64,000 nt of DNA. Origin: Pohlia nutans. Its lineage: Eukaryota > Streptophyta > Bryopsida > Bryales > Mniaceae. Under the pieces are notes generated by a model that was given only the letters and a program-made list of their open reading frames with translations, was not told the origin of the DNA and did no database searches. Below, one piece after another: positions 33,274-43,599 of this stretch (positions are counted from its first letter, which is position 1; each line of letters opens with the position of its first letter). Location of the stretch: assembly GCA_022496805.1 (NCBI GenBank), contig CM040094.1:6595501-6659500 (forward strand), written 5' to 3'. The translations under genes were made by a program, and so were the position numbers.

Positions 33274-35076
33274 CAAGAAAGTTCGATTAGTTTTGTAGTT
33301 GATAACTAACCCACAACAGGAATATAAAACAAGCTTTTAACTAAAAAAACAATTTTTTTAACAAATCTGAACTAAGGCGAACAGAGAGCACAACAATTGC
33401 GATAGGGATTGTCCCGGCAATTCATGGACTCCCATTCCTATGTCCAACATCCTCAACTCGTTCTGAAAACTACTTCCAAAAGAAGAATAGACTAGATAAC
33501 CGCTCTTTTGGAAATTCTTTCAGCACCTCTTGAAAATTTATAGAAAATCACATGATTTATTTTAAATATATGATTCAATTTACCAAGAAGGGTGTTGATT
33601 TTGACACTTTCTTTTACACTATTTTTGATAAAACCAATGATTTTCTTTTATTTTTAAAATTGGTTTAGCCCAATAAAAGTGTCATAAATTTTTTTTACCT
33701 AAACCAATGATTTGTTTTTCACTTTTCACTATCAAAAAATTTGTCAGTAAATTTTAATGTTGAAAAAAGTTTTCAAAAAAAGTTGAATAATGAGCCCTAG
33801 GGTGGTTACAAGCTACAATCACCCAAGTTTTTTGTCGCGGTCTACGAATTGGTGCACTTCCCCAATCTTTGGAAAATCATCAATAAATATTAAGATGGAA
33901 TTTTGTGACGAAACAAACTGCATCGTTTTTTAGAATTTCAAAATTAAAATGTTTACCACAATAAAGATTGCAAAATTTCAATCTCTCTATTCAAATTAAG
34001 CATTTCTACTTGGATTTGGTAGGGTGTCGCTTGTCAAAAGTGCACCTATTTTATGGGAAATGCTAGAAGGGGGAAATGAAATAATGGTTCAATTTCAGAG
34101 GTGGGATATGAAATGCATTTTTCATAAAACCTAACTAAGGATGTTATGTAAAAAAGGCTCTAATTACCCCTGTTGGGTAAAAAACAAAAAATGCAGTTGA
34201 GTAAAGCCCAAAGTCTTGAAATTAACTTGACAATTGCTAAAGTGAAAGTATTAGCATAAACCCTACTTGGGATGGTGAAAATTTTGATTTAATTGAATGT
34301 TCAGAGGTGCACATTACAACGCCAGTGCATGAGTTGCATTGCGTTTAGTTGCACAAGCTGCACTCTCCACTTGGTAGCCATAGCTTGCAATTACCTCCAA
34401 TGAAAGTGTCATAAAAAACTATTGACTTTAAATTTTCTTATAAAATTACATTAAGGTCTAAATAAAACTATGAAATGACTTAGATTAAATTTGGCTCACT
34501 CCTAAAATTTAAATAAAATTTATTGAATTTGTTTACGGGAATCTAATGTAGGAGGTATTTTATATAACAAAGAAAAATAAATAAAATAAAATAAAATATT
34601 TTCTGAAGACAACAATTCCACATTCAAAAACAAGGTTGGAGGTTAAAACACCATAATTAGTGAACAATTATCCAAACAAGAGGCAAATGGTAAAAAAGAA
34701 GCTATATCAAAAAGTTCAAATGGATGGGTTTTAAAAAAAAAATCTTTTACTTAAATTTTTTTTTAAATAAACTTGTGAAGTTTGACAGTATTTGTGACAT
34801 TGCCAAAAAAAAAAAAACATGACTTTTGCATTGTAGATTTACTTTATTACTTGAACCGTCTTTTGCTTTTAATATTTATTGTACCTCACAAAAATTCAAA
34901 CTTTTACTTTAAACTTCGAATATGTATAAATACAATATGAGATATTTTACAAATACTGTTATCATATATATTATATATCTTTCATCAAGTTCTTACATTT
35001 CTATGATTGTTTAAATATTTGAACAAAAAAGTCATCAACCATAACAAACTAAGTGCTTTTTGAACGATAAAATCAA
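33274..35076. other. Intergenic, AT-rich, no gene seen
   Basis: Many A and T runs and no supported gene. This is the 5' flank of the unassigned ORF at 35077. No promoter can be pointed to. Confidence 0.5.
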
Positions 35077-35475
35077 ATGTCGACATCTGAAGAAGACTAT
35101 GATGGATGGCAACCAATTTATATGCCACAAAAAATATACAAGTATATTCAACATGGTACTGGATATTTTTGGATAGAAACTAAACATTCCTACCAAAGTC
35201 ATCCAAATGATTCTTATGTATATGTTATTATAGAACACAAAGGAGAGAATATTTTATTGCCTATGCCAAAAAGCAATATTGATGCAATTGAAAAAAATTG
35301 GGAATACGATGCATTTTATTTTAAGCCACCAAGAACGGCAAGTGAACTGAGAAGAAGAATAGGAAATGGAGTATATGACTCTGAAGAAGAATATGGCCTT
35401 GAAGATGACACCCCATACTATACGGAAGAAGACCCGGAAGATCACTCTAAAAACGATTCTCAAGATGACTCTTAA
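35077..35475 (+). CDS. Unrecognised acidic ORF, 132 codons
   Basis: I do not recognise the product. The composition is protein-like: a globular-looking part with many aromatic residues (DGWQPIYMPQKIYKYIQ, ENILLPMPKSNIDAI, AFYFKPPRTASELRRRI) and then a very acidic tail (EEDPEDHSKNDSQDDS). After the TAA at 35473 the same frame continues as Asn/Asp/Ser-rich 12-bp repeats, broken by TAA at 35497, 35545 and 35560. Three of these four TAA codons follow a TCT Ser codon, where the intact repeat has CAA (Ser-Gln-Asp). It could be a decayed host gene or the remnant of a mobile or viral sequence. No homology claim is made. Confidence 0.4.
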   Translation: MSTSEEDYDGWQPIYMPQKIYKYIQHGTGYFWIETKHSYQSHPNDSYVYVIIEHKGENILLPMPKSNIDAIEKNWEYDAFYFKPPRTASELRRRIGNGVYDSEEEYGLEDDTPYYTEEDPEDHSKNDSQDDS

Positions 35476-35707
35476 AAAAACTCTAACGACAATTCTTAAG
35501 ACAATTCTAATGACAACCCTCAAAATGACTTTAATAATGATTCTTAAGACAACCCTGGCTAATGACAATTCTCATGATGACTAAATATGAAGATGAGTTT
35601 GGTGATAGCTTTTGTGAAGAATCTCATTATTTTTTAATTCACTCCATATATGCATACACTCTATATACCCTATCATGAACATACAAACATGTTTGGGGTA
35701 CCCTAGT

Positions 35708-36254
35708 TTAACCCTTTAGCGCGCTGGCGTCCAGATTCTGGACGCCAGATGAATTTCAGCAGCTCATTTTCTGTAGGTACCGGATGTTTTTCATCCATTT
35801 TTTTTTTTTTTCATTCTTGTGCTAGTTGAGTACCATTTGTACGGTATGGATCTTCCAAATAAGATAACGTGAATTTTTGAATATTTACAAAAGTGATTAA
35901 TGTCAAGTTTCAATCTTAGTTCAAAAAGAAAGACCTTAAATATGATTTTCCATAGTAAGTAGAATCAAATAATGGAAACCATACCATCTCGTAGTGCATG
36001 TCATTCTAATTTCATTACAATTTTAAAAAAAAAATTAAGTTAATTTTGGATTTTTAATTGAATTTCAAGAGAAAACCTTGCAAAATAACTTTTAAAATAT
36101 GAATAATAAATATGATGAATCCAACCGTACGGATGTTATCTACACATTGACATTTACAACTTTGTTTTGTTCATCAACTCCATTTTCGTTTTTCATCAAC
36201 CATTTTATAACAAATCTTTGAAAACAGTGTTGAATCGGGACGTTAAAGGGTTAA
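35708..36254. mobile_element. TTAA-flanked element, 547-bp family, copy 2
   Basis: It begins TTAACCCTTTAGCGCGC and ends CGTTAAAGGGTTAA. The subterminal palindrome CTGGCGTCCAG-ATT-CTGGACGCCAG (11-bp arms) is perfect. It has the same length and interior as 32479-33025. Confidence 0.92.
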
Positions 36255-36466
36255 TACAAGTACGTAGAAAAGACCTGCTTTTGGACAATGACGTCTCCTC
36301 AATGGGGCTCGTTCCCTATTATGAAAATTCAACTTTTAGTACATTAGCAGAAAAGAAGATGTGGTCAAAAAAATTCAATAGAGGACAATCTCCATTGCAA
36401 CCTAAGAATATCCATCACCCTTTCATCAATCCCTACGGCACAGAATTAAAACCAAACCGTAATTAA
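36255..36466 (+). pseudogene. Unrecognised coding-like fragment beside the TTAA element
   Basis: An open frame runs from the element border to a stop at 36464-36466, with protein-like composition (DLLLDNDVSSMGLVPYYENS, then AEKKMWSKKFNRGQSPLQPK, ending INPYGTELKPNRN). It may belong to the same former gene as 35077-35475, split by the 547-bp insertion and other decay, but the join cannot be proved. I do not recognise it. Confidence 0.3.
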
Positions 36467-36479
36467 TTCATTTCTAGTT

Positions 36480-37590
36480 AAAAGCGTGTTAAATGCTCAT
36501 TGCATTGAATCAGATGCGGGACATGTAACAAGGAAATGAATAAGAAGTGGAGGACATTTGCCACCTAATGGCATCCTCCACTGTCTCCACCCCACTTAAA
36601 ATGGTCTGGTTTGGATACACCAACAGTAAAAAATGGAGATTTATTGCATGCTGAAGGAATACCAGTCCGATTACACCGAGCACATTTCCGTAGGTAAATG
36701 CTAGGTTCGTCAACTCGCTGCCAAATATTTATTTAATGTAGGAAAACAGTGTTTGGAAAAGAAATATATAGTTACTAAAAATTTTAACTTTAGAGAAAAA
36801 ATCGATTTTGGCCATAGCGAAGAAGTTTGTCAAATTTGAATACAAAAGGATTACACTTCCCAAATGTGGGTTTTGAGGAGGGTAGAGTCACGTGCTTTAT
36901 ACAAAATTCATTGCACTAGTGTCAACAATGAATGTGGGGTATGTAGAACTCCACTCACTTCTTGTTCCCTCTAATCACCAGTTCAACTTCTTTACAAAAA
37001 TGTGCATAATTTAAGCATGAATCCTTCAAATCACAAAATTCTTTATCGAGGTGAAAGTTTACTTGATTACACAAGTATTCTTAGTTGAACAATATTCAAA
37101 ATAAGTTAGTCTACTATGTACAATTGAGCCTCAAAAGTCTGATCATAACACATTTTCTTTTCATTCAACTCATGCACATTCTTCACAACCTTACTGAATA
37201 TTGTCCATATCTCGTGCATAAACACTTCAAATCAACAAATTTCCTTTCGGATGTGGATTTCCTTTCGGATGTGGAAGATAAACCAGCCTTCTAAAATTTC
37301 TTAGTTGAAAACATTTCTAAATAAGACTATTTTCTATGCTCAATAGTGCACCAAAATCTATGGAAAAATATGTAGTGAGAATTCAGATGGGCTTGCAAGT
37401 TCTTATCCCATATCATTTGAACGTAACTACGTGTGAATTTGATTACAAGAGAAGCTGTTTCTTCTCCAACAATGCACACTTGACTACCAATTAAAAATAT
37501 TAAAAGATCTGAAAAATGATGATTTTTCAGCATTTCGACATTCTAAAAAAGAATTTTCATGAAATTCGGAAAAAATTGCTTGTAATGTTA
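36480..37590. other. Intergenic, no gene seen
   Basis: No supported ORF. A short direct repeat TTTCCTTTCGGATGTGGA occurs twice near 37240-37275. Confidence 0.5.
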
Positions 37591-37596
37591 CCCAAC

Positions 37597-37740
37597 GTCG
37601 TGGTCAGTTTCGACATTAATTAATTACTTTTCGTCCAAAAGTGCCACATGTCATTTTGTGATTGGTTACAGATGATGTGGACCTCTCAAAATCTGATGTG
37701 GAAATTCAATTTCGACACCTGGCTGTTTGAAACTGACCAC
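37597..37740. mobile_element. Short MITE with GTGGTCAGTTTC termini
   Basis: GTGGTCAGTTTCGACA at the left pairs with TGTTTGAAACTGACCAC at the right. The flanks share ACGT (about 37593 and 37741), which may be the target duplication. It is about 145 bp with no ORF. Confidence 0.75.
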
Positions 37741-38016
37741 AACGTACGGTATTTTTGAAATATTTACGCTATACCAACCTGCTATGCACCTACTGTACAC
37801 CAATGCTAAAATTACAGTAGAGATACTGTATATTGCATGCTCCAGCAAGAGTATTCCTGCACATTATTACAGAAAAGTTTTTAATGTCAAATTCAGGAAA
37901 TTTTAATAGAGCGCATCCAAGATGGCACTACTGTTAAGCTAAAACCAACACCAAACCAAAAATCAACACCAATACCAACATCAAACTTAAAACCAACACC
38001 AATGCTAATATTAAAC

Positions 38017-38247
38017 TTAACCCCTAAAGGACCAATAAGCCTAAATTAGGACTTGTGTTTTTTTTAACAATTTTGAATAGGGTCCTATATGGAGTCCAAA
38101 TTTACTTCTTGTTTGATCAAAAACATACAATGTTCTTCACTGATTCTCGTGATATGAAACTTGACCTTGTTGAATTATGTTCTTCACAATATGATCAATT
38201 GAGTTTGTCATTTTAAATCCATGTATCCTTGGTCCTTTAGGGATTAA
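38017..38247. mobile_element. TTAA-flanked MITE, GGACCAAG family, copy 5
   Basis: The termini are TTAACCCCTAAAGGACCAAT and CCTTGGTCCTTTAGGGATTAA. It has the family interior with TTCTTCACTGATTCTCGTGA. A CCAACAC-rich simple-sequence tract lies just upstream at about 37945-38010. Confidence 0.88.
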
Positions 38248-38249
38248 AA

Positions 38250-40600
38250 CTAATACTATGAATCACTCTCATACCGGTATATCTAAGGCCCCTAAACATA
38301 TGACAGTGATAATGTTAATCTGTACAGTACTTTGTATACAATACACTGACATATCAGAGTATATTTAACTTAAGTATGTAAAAAAGGACAACAAAAGAGT
38401 AGATATTACGAGAACAGCAACTACACTCAATCAATCCTCTCTAATGGCTAGAGGACAGATGGACTTCTATAAACACTTTCATGCATGTTCCAAATTTGAC
38501 ATGTGGAAGTTGTCCTAAATAGATATGTACACACCTTGACAAGTGGAAAGGTACAGTGTGCCATGCACATAAATGCACAGTCGGTGTACAGTACTACAGT
38601 CTCCCAAAATCAAGGTTGACCAGGACACACTCTCCTGCCACACTTATATATGCATTCCTGAAATGAAGGTAAAACCAAGAGACACAAAATATTCAAACCC
38701 TTGTCTAAATTCTTGCTACAACTATTGTTCAAGCACTATGCAACTGCATTACAGTGCCGCAAGTAAAGTCATGCTCCTTTTTTGCGTTGCATTCCTTTTC
38801 TGTCATGAGTTAGAATAATTTCTAATTGCGCACTTTTATATTTCTTGGTTGACAACAGATCCCTCAAAGTTACCTGATGCACGCATTAATTTGGTGTATG
38901 TGAATGGGCCATCAGGTTGAAATCAGACACTGTATCCATTCTGGGCTGCCATTCGTAACTCATTACCTCTGGTTTACATAATCTATGTCACCGAATTAAA
39001 GCCTCCTTTTCGTCGAAATCTCCTCTTACAAGTTACAAGCATGTGAGTCCACCTATTGAATGTGCGCCGCAAAGGACTGACACTTGCAATTAACCTCACT
39101 ACTCATCTACAACCCTACATGCAGTTCAAGATATATTCTGGAAAAAAGTAATTATCAGGTGCACTTTAAGTTTCTTCAAATTGTACATATATATTCTTCC
39201 TTCAACTTCAAGTTGATACAGTAAAGTGGGATTTCATGAAAGAGTTACACCGACCAATAAGACATCTTCATTTAGAAATACACAAACAATTGTGTTGAGA
39301 CATATCTTTTGATTGAAATATGTTGAGGTACTGACTAGTTACGTTTCATGCTCAACAAAAACATACTTATTGACGAGTGATCAACCCTGGTAGCTAGCAG
39401 TTTCGAATTTCAGAACTAGTAACTAGACCTGGTTTAACGTGTTCCAGCAGGATTTTTACACACCTGAGAAGAGATAAGAGATGCAAACAATATTTTAAGG
39501 AAACTTACCTGATATAATGTCTTCAGAAGGTTTCGATCGACGAAAGAATTATACACCAAGTAATGAATTACTGCAACCATAAAATTGTTGCTTCTGTAGG
39601 AAACAATAAAACGAGCAGTAAGTTTGCAGATCGACTACTGTAGCTAGTACCCTCTCTTGCAACAGCATGAATTAATTACCGACCTCGATTAGTGGCATGG
39701 ATCTTCCTGCAGTAAATCTACTGTAGCACACAAAATGAAGTTACGTTCAGAGCACCACCTCTCTAGAAATAGATTTTGTAAGGTCATGACCTCCCAAGGC
39801 TCCTTGGTTTCTACAGGACTGGAACAACAATATAACCAGATATTAAACCTTGTATTCGTGAATTAAAATTGTGGATTACAGTGAAACTGGCCCAGCTTCA
39901 GTTGCCCAACTGAATTCTCAGACCTATACCAAGTTTTCAGAACTCTTGAACGTCACAATATTGGCGCTCTGAAATGAAACAACCCATTTCAACGAATATG
40001 ACCACACAGAGAATCTCCCAGAAAAGTGTTGTGGAACTTACTTGACTTAATTTACAAGTTTCGGCAGGAACAAAGTATACTGCAACCCTTGTAATCGATT
40101 GTTCGTAGTTTCTTGTGATCTCTATAAGCTTGCTTAGTTGTCGACTTTAACGGAAGCTACGTATTCATCTGCAGGAAACAGCCAGAAAATTCCTACTTAT
40201 TTTCACTTCGACTTGCTAAACAATATGCAAGTTTAAAGCGAATGTTTCAACCAAAGTTTACGTTACAGAAACAATTATTTTGAGACTCCTGTGGATTCTC
40301 TCTACCGACAAGCTTAACGCCGGTTACCTAGATATTCCTGCAAGCAAATCGTTCCCTGCAAGGACAAAGCCAGTTTTACAGTAAGCTGAATACACAGGCC
40401 AGAGACTAGACGATTGCCTCGAACCCTCTCTATGCAAAATCTGCAGTATTCCGAAAGCTTGAAATACCGTCAGATCAACTTGTAACTTGTCAAAAATGAA
40501 GCCTATATGATTTCCGGCAAGAGTCCCGGCATATCGCGATAACTGTTGTTTGTAAGAGCTTCATTCATGCGCAAGATTCCTAAGCGAACATTGAACTGGA
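38250..40600. other. Moderate-GC intergenic region, no gene resolved
   Basis: Less AT-rich than the surrounding DNA and free of the MITE families seen elsewhere. No coding exon could be supported. It may be regulatory or part of a non-coding transcript with the 40.6-42.7 kb sequence; this is inference. Confidence 0.35.
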
Positions 40601-40604
40601 ATAA

Positions 40605-40672
40605 CACCTGCCTATGGGTAGCTACTGCATAATTACTGCACCTGCCTATGCGTAGCTACTGCATAATTACTG
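40605..40672. repeat. 34-bp tandem duplication
   Basis: CACCTGCCTATG(G/C)GTAGCTACTGCATAATTACTG occurs twice in tandem, with one base different. Confidence 0.9.
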
Positions 40673-40967
40673 CAGCCCAGGCTGCAGTCTCAGGAATTCC
40701 AGTATTACCGTGATTACCACATGGCTGTTAGTCAAATGACTCGATCAAGCTCCTGTTCCTTTGATCATGAATTGATTTGCGAACAGGTAAGTCACAAAAC
40801 TCATATCTTCGTTAAAACATAAGATTTCAGTGAAATTGGCGCAGGCTCACTCTGAAACCTCACATGCATACCAGTTCCTACCAGTCCAAGTTTATAGAGC
40901 TAGCTTTGAGCACTCGATCTGAGGTTTTAGTCGGGCGACTGAAGCTTCGCCAGTTTCACTGCAATCC

Positions 40968-41525
40968 ACCGTTTTAACGAATATGAGGTTTCTATTCTGG
41001 TTTCCTTGTTGTTTGAGTCCCGTAGAAACCAAGGAGCTAGCCTTAGAACTTTTAAAATCCATTTTCAGAGGCGGTACTTTGACCTTCATGTTTTAGTGCT
41101 ACAGATTTACTGCAAGTACTTGCAGGAATTAGAACCTTTTCACCGTTTTAACGAATATGAGGTTTCTATTCTGGTTTCATTGTTGTTTCAGTCCCGTAGT
41201 GAAACCAAGGAGCTAGCCTTGGGACTTGTAAAAACCATTTTCAGAGGCGGTGCTTTGAGATTTGCTGCAAGTACTTGCAGGAATTAGAACCTTTCCACCG
41301 TTTTAACGAATATGAGGTTTCTATTCTGGTTTTATTGTTCTTACAGTCCCGTAGAAACCAAGGAGCTAGTCTTGGGGCTTCTAAAATCCATTTTCAGAAG
41401 CGGTGTTTGAACTTCATGTTTAGTGCTACAGATTTACTGCAAGTACTTGCAGAAACAAGATTTACTGCAAGTTCTTGCAGCAATTAGATTTACAGCAAGT
41501 ACTTGCAGGAATCAGAACCTTTCCC
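40968..41525. repeat. Tandem repeat, 3 units of about 155-175 bp
   Basis: Units begin ACCGTTTTAACGAATATGAG at about 40968, 41142 and 41297. Each runs through TTTCTATTCTGGTTT, AGTCCCGTAG, AACCAAGGAGCTAG, CCATTTTCAGA and CTGCAAGTACTTGCAG. ORFs reading through them repeat the same peptide and are by-products of the tandem structure. Confidence 0.9.
41110..41508. promoter_or_regulatory. Array of five 16-bp GTAC-centred palindromes
   Basis: The perfect palindrome CTGCAAGTACTTGCAG lies at 41110-41125, 41265-41280 and 41437-41452. Near-copies are at 41465-41480 (centre AAGTTC) and 41493-41508 (CAG start). GTAC is the core bound by plant SBP-box (SPL) proteins and by copper-response regulators, so a protein-binding array is possible. 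The role is inferred. Confidence 0.5.
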
Positions 41526-42131
41526 GTGATCAAGAAGCGGAAGAGGTCGGCACAAATTTGGCACGCTGAAACACGTCATTTCAACGACTACGATCTCGTA
41601 TGATTGCAACGCATAATATTACTAACAACGAAAGTTTTAATCGAGAGAAGTGATATTTTTACTTGATGAACTCGAACTTTATCGAATATATTTCACGACA
41701 CTACGTATCAGGATTCCTGGTTCCTTCTTTTATACGTGACTGCTACCCTCTATGACAATATCTCAGTTGGCATCTCAACGTGCACAAATCACTCATGTAG
41801 AGAATCAGGGTTTACTGTAGTCCGGAACATACAATCATACGCTTACCAATTCCCAGCTTTGGACAACATTAATTAACGGCCTAGCCGCCCAGCTTAAAAG
41901 GGGTAAATTATGTAGAAGTCTATAGGGCGAGGGTTTTTGATCACACACACTCGGACCGACCGCACACACATTCATGCAAACTCAATTCTTCTTCTGGAAT
42001 CACCCAAGCAACAGAACTGTCACCTTGAAAACGTTAGGTCTGTAAGCACAGATAGATGTATAATTCCTTTAATTCACTTTTATCTGGTTATTCCATTTAG
42101 CAGAGACGAACGTTACACTAACCTCGATCCA

Positions 42132-42608
42132 GCGTGAAGGCTCTGAAAACACTGATACCCCAAGGGCTAGCTAGTCTGAGTTTCTGCAATCAATAACACG
42201 AATGCATCAATAACCGCGGCACAAGCAGCTCTCACCTGCAGAATGATTAATTCCTCTCCGCTCTCATTAACGTATGCAGTATTGGCACATTCAAGGCATA
42301 CCATTGCACAAGAGACAAACTCTTTGGTGATATTAAACACTGTGTAAAGTGAGATTCCTACCATTATCGATCACAACCACAAGCAACTTGCATTGCAGAA
42401 ACCTAATATTCAGTCTAGCCCAGTTAGTCGTGAGAATTACAGACAGCGTGTAGTAGGGCATTTGCACATACAGCTCTAGGGAGTACCTGGATCGATGAAG
42501 ACCGCAACAGACTGATGGGCTTGAAGACGACGAAGTTGGTGTGGGAAACAGGGCAGGCGAGGAAGACGATGAGAGAACGAAGGCAGATGGGCAGGGAGGG
42601 TTGCTCAA
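42132..42608 (-). other. Candidate spliced transcript (tentative)
   Basis: Minus-strand splice-like signals line up: donor CCAG|GTACTC at about 42487, acceptor TTTACACAG at about 42343, donor CTGCAG|GTGAGA at about 42230, acceptor GATTGCAG at about 42189, donor GATCGAG|GTTAGT at about 42132. The middle exon reads FNITKEFVSCAMVCLECANT and then AYVNESGEELIILQ. It joins in frame to a short next exon. An upstream coding start in the matching phase was not found, and the product is unrecognised. It may be a 5' UTR or long non-coding RNA. Confidence 0.25.
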
Positions 42609-42788
42609 GTGGGTCTCGGAAATGACGACGCTTTCGGATGAGAGACAGTGCGCTCCATGTGGAGGTGTGGCACATGTTCATGTGTTTGGCCGGTGTGAGG
42701 TGGCATGCTGACTGGACCACACAAGTTTATCATGCATACTGGAGGTGAAAAACTTTTCATTTTATTGGCCCTGACCGGGACACATGTA

Positions 42789-43326
42789 AGGTTGATTGCC
42801 CTAAAACCACCAACTAAAGCAATCTAGCCTATTGTCAGTGCTAAATTCGAAAAAAAAACATGACCGCATTCGAAATAGGTTTGATGAAGATTTCAAAAAT
42901 TTGCAACATCTAATTCGCATTTGTCAGTTTTATACAAAATTTCAAAGTGGAAAGTAACTTGTGACCCAAATCAAACCTCCAGGTTTTCCCATGTTTACAT
43001 TAAGGTAACTATACCTAAAAGGGAGCATTTACCTTAAAGCGTGCGTATCTATTATAGTATGACATTTCAGTTGTGAAATGTCACATTGTAGTAAATATGC
43101 ACGCTTTAAGGTGAATGCTCCCTTTTAGGTATAGTTACCTTATGTGGTACTAACTTTCACTCATAATGATACCCAAAACCACCAACTATTTATTCGCATG
43201 ATTGACATGCCATTGGTCTATTTGAATAGTGAAATTAGTGGTTTTGGGTCTCAACTGTGGTGACCCCAAGAAAAGTCTACACGTCATAATAATTGGGGGA
43301 AGTGGTGGTTTTAGGACATACTACCT
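42789..43326. mobile_element. TA-flanked MITE, AGGT termini, with nested hairpin
   Basis: AGGTTGATTGCCCTAAAACC at the left pairs with GGTTTTAGGACATACTACCT at the right. TA lies at 42787-42788 and 43327-43328. Without the nested element it is about 400 bp. It belongs with the elements at 2980 and 33053. Confidence 0.8.
43003..43140. mobile_element. Near-perfect hairpin MITE, 138 bp
   Basis: Both arms are about 65 bases and leave almost no loop. The left AGGTAACTATACCTAAAAGG and the continuation GGAGCATTTACCTTAAAGCG pair with the right CGCTTTAAGGTGAATGCTCC and CCTTTTAGGTATAGTTACCT. TA lies on both sides. Truncated relatives are at 22284 and 23784-23812. Confidence 0.92.
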
Positions 43327-43432
43327 TAGTATTGGGAACCTCACCTTGGCAAATGTCCCCTGACGACGTTCTCTAGGAGTCTAGGGTGCCCCATGGGAGG
43401 TTCCTAATATTACATTCTAGGCGCTCTGATCG

Positions 43433-43595
43433 TAGGGAAGAGGCATTGTGGGGACATTCATTTTCTTGGGCTAAATACCACTGTAGCAAATATATTTTGT
43501 TGATGATTCCATTGAAATGCATTCTTGTTCTTCAACCATTTTGTTCCAATTAGAGCTCCTCGTAGAATAGCTACTTGTTTTTTTTTTAAAAGCCC
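43433..43595. repeat. Dispersed repeat, copy 1
   Basis: GTAGGGAAGAG-CATTGT-GGGACA, CATTTTCTTGGG and ACCACT-ACAAATATATT, then GAGCTCCTC, match 61548-61735 in the same orientation. The class is unknown. Confidence 0.7.
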
Positions 43596-43599
43596 CAAG

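Noticed and set aside
35473..35565. True stop-codon reassignment in this genome
   Set aside because: All other genes here use TAA and TGA as ordinary stops (PUS10 ends in TAA, VPE in TGA). At most the fragment came from elsewhere, and mutation is simpler.
35254..35568. Minus-strand ORF rich in Val/Ile/Arg repeats
   Set aside because: It is the antisense shadow of the GACAATTCT-type simple repeat at the end of the 35077 ORF.
41006..41487. Two ORFs sharing an FHRFNEYEVSILV peptide
   Set aside because: They are by-products of the 155-175 bp tandem repeat and the frame is not kept between all units.
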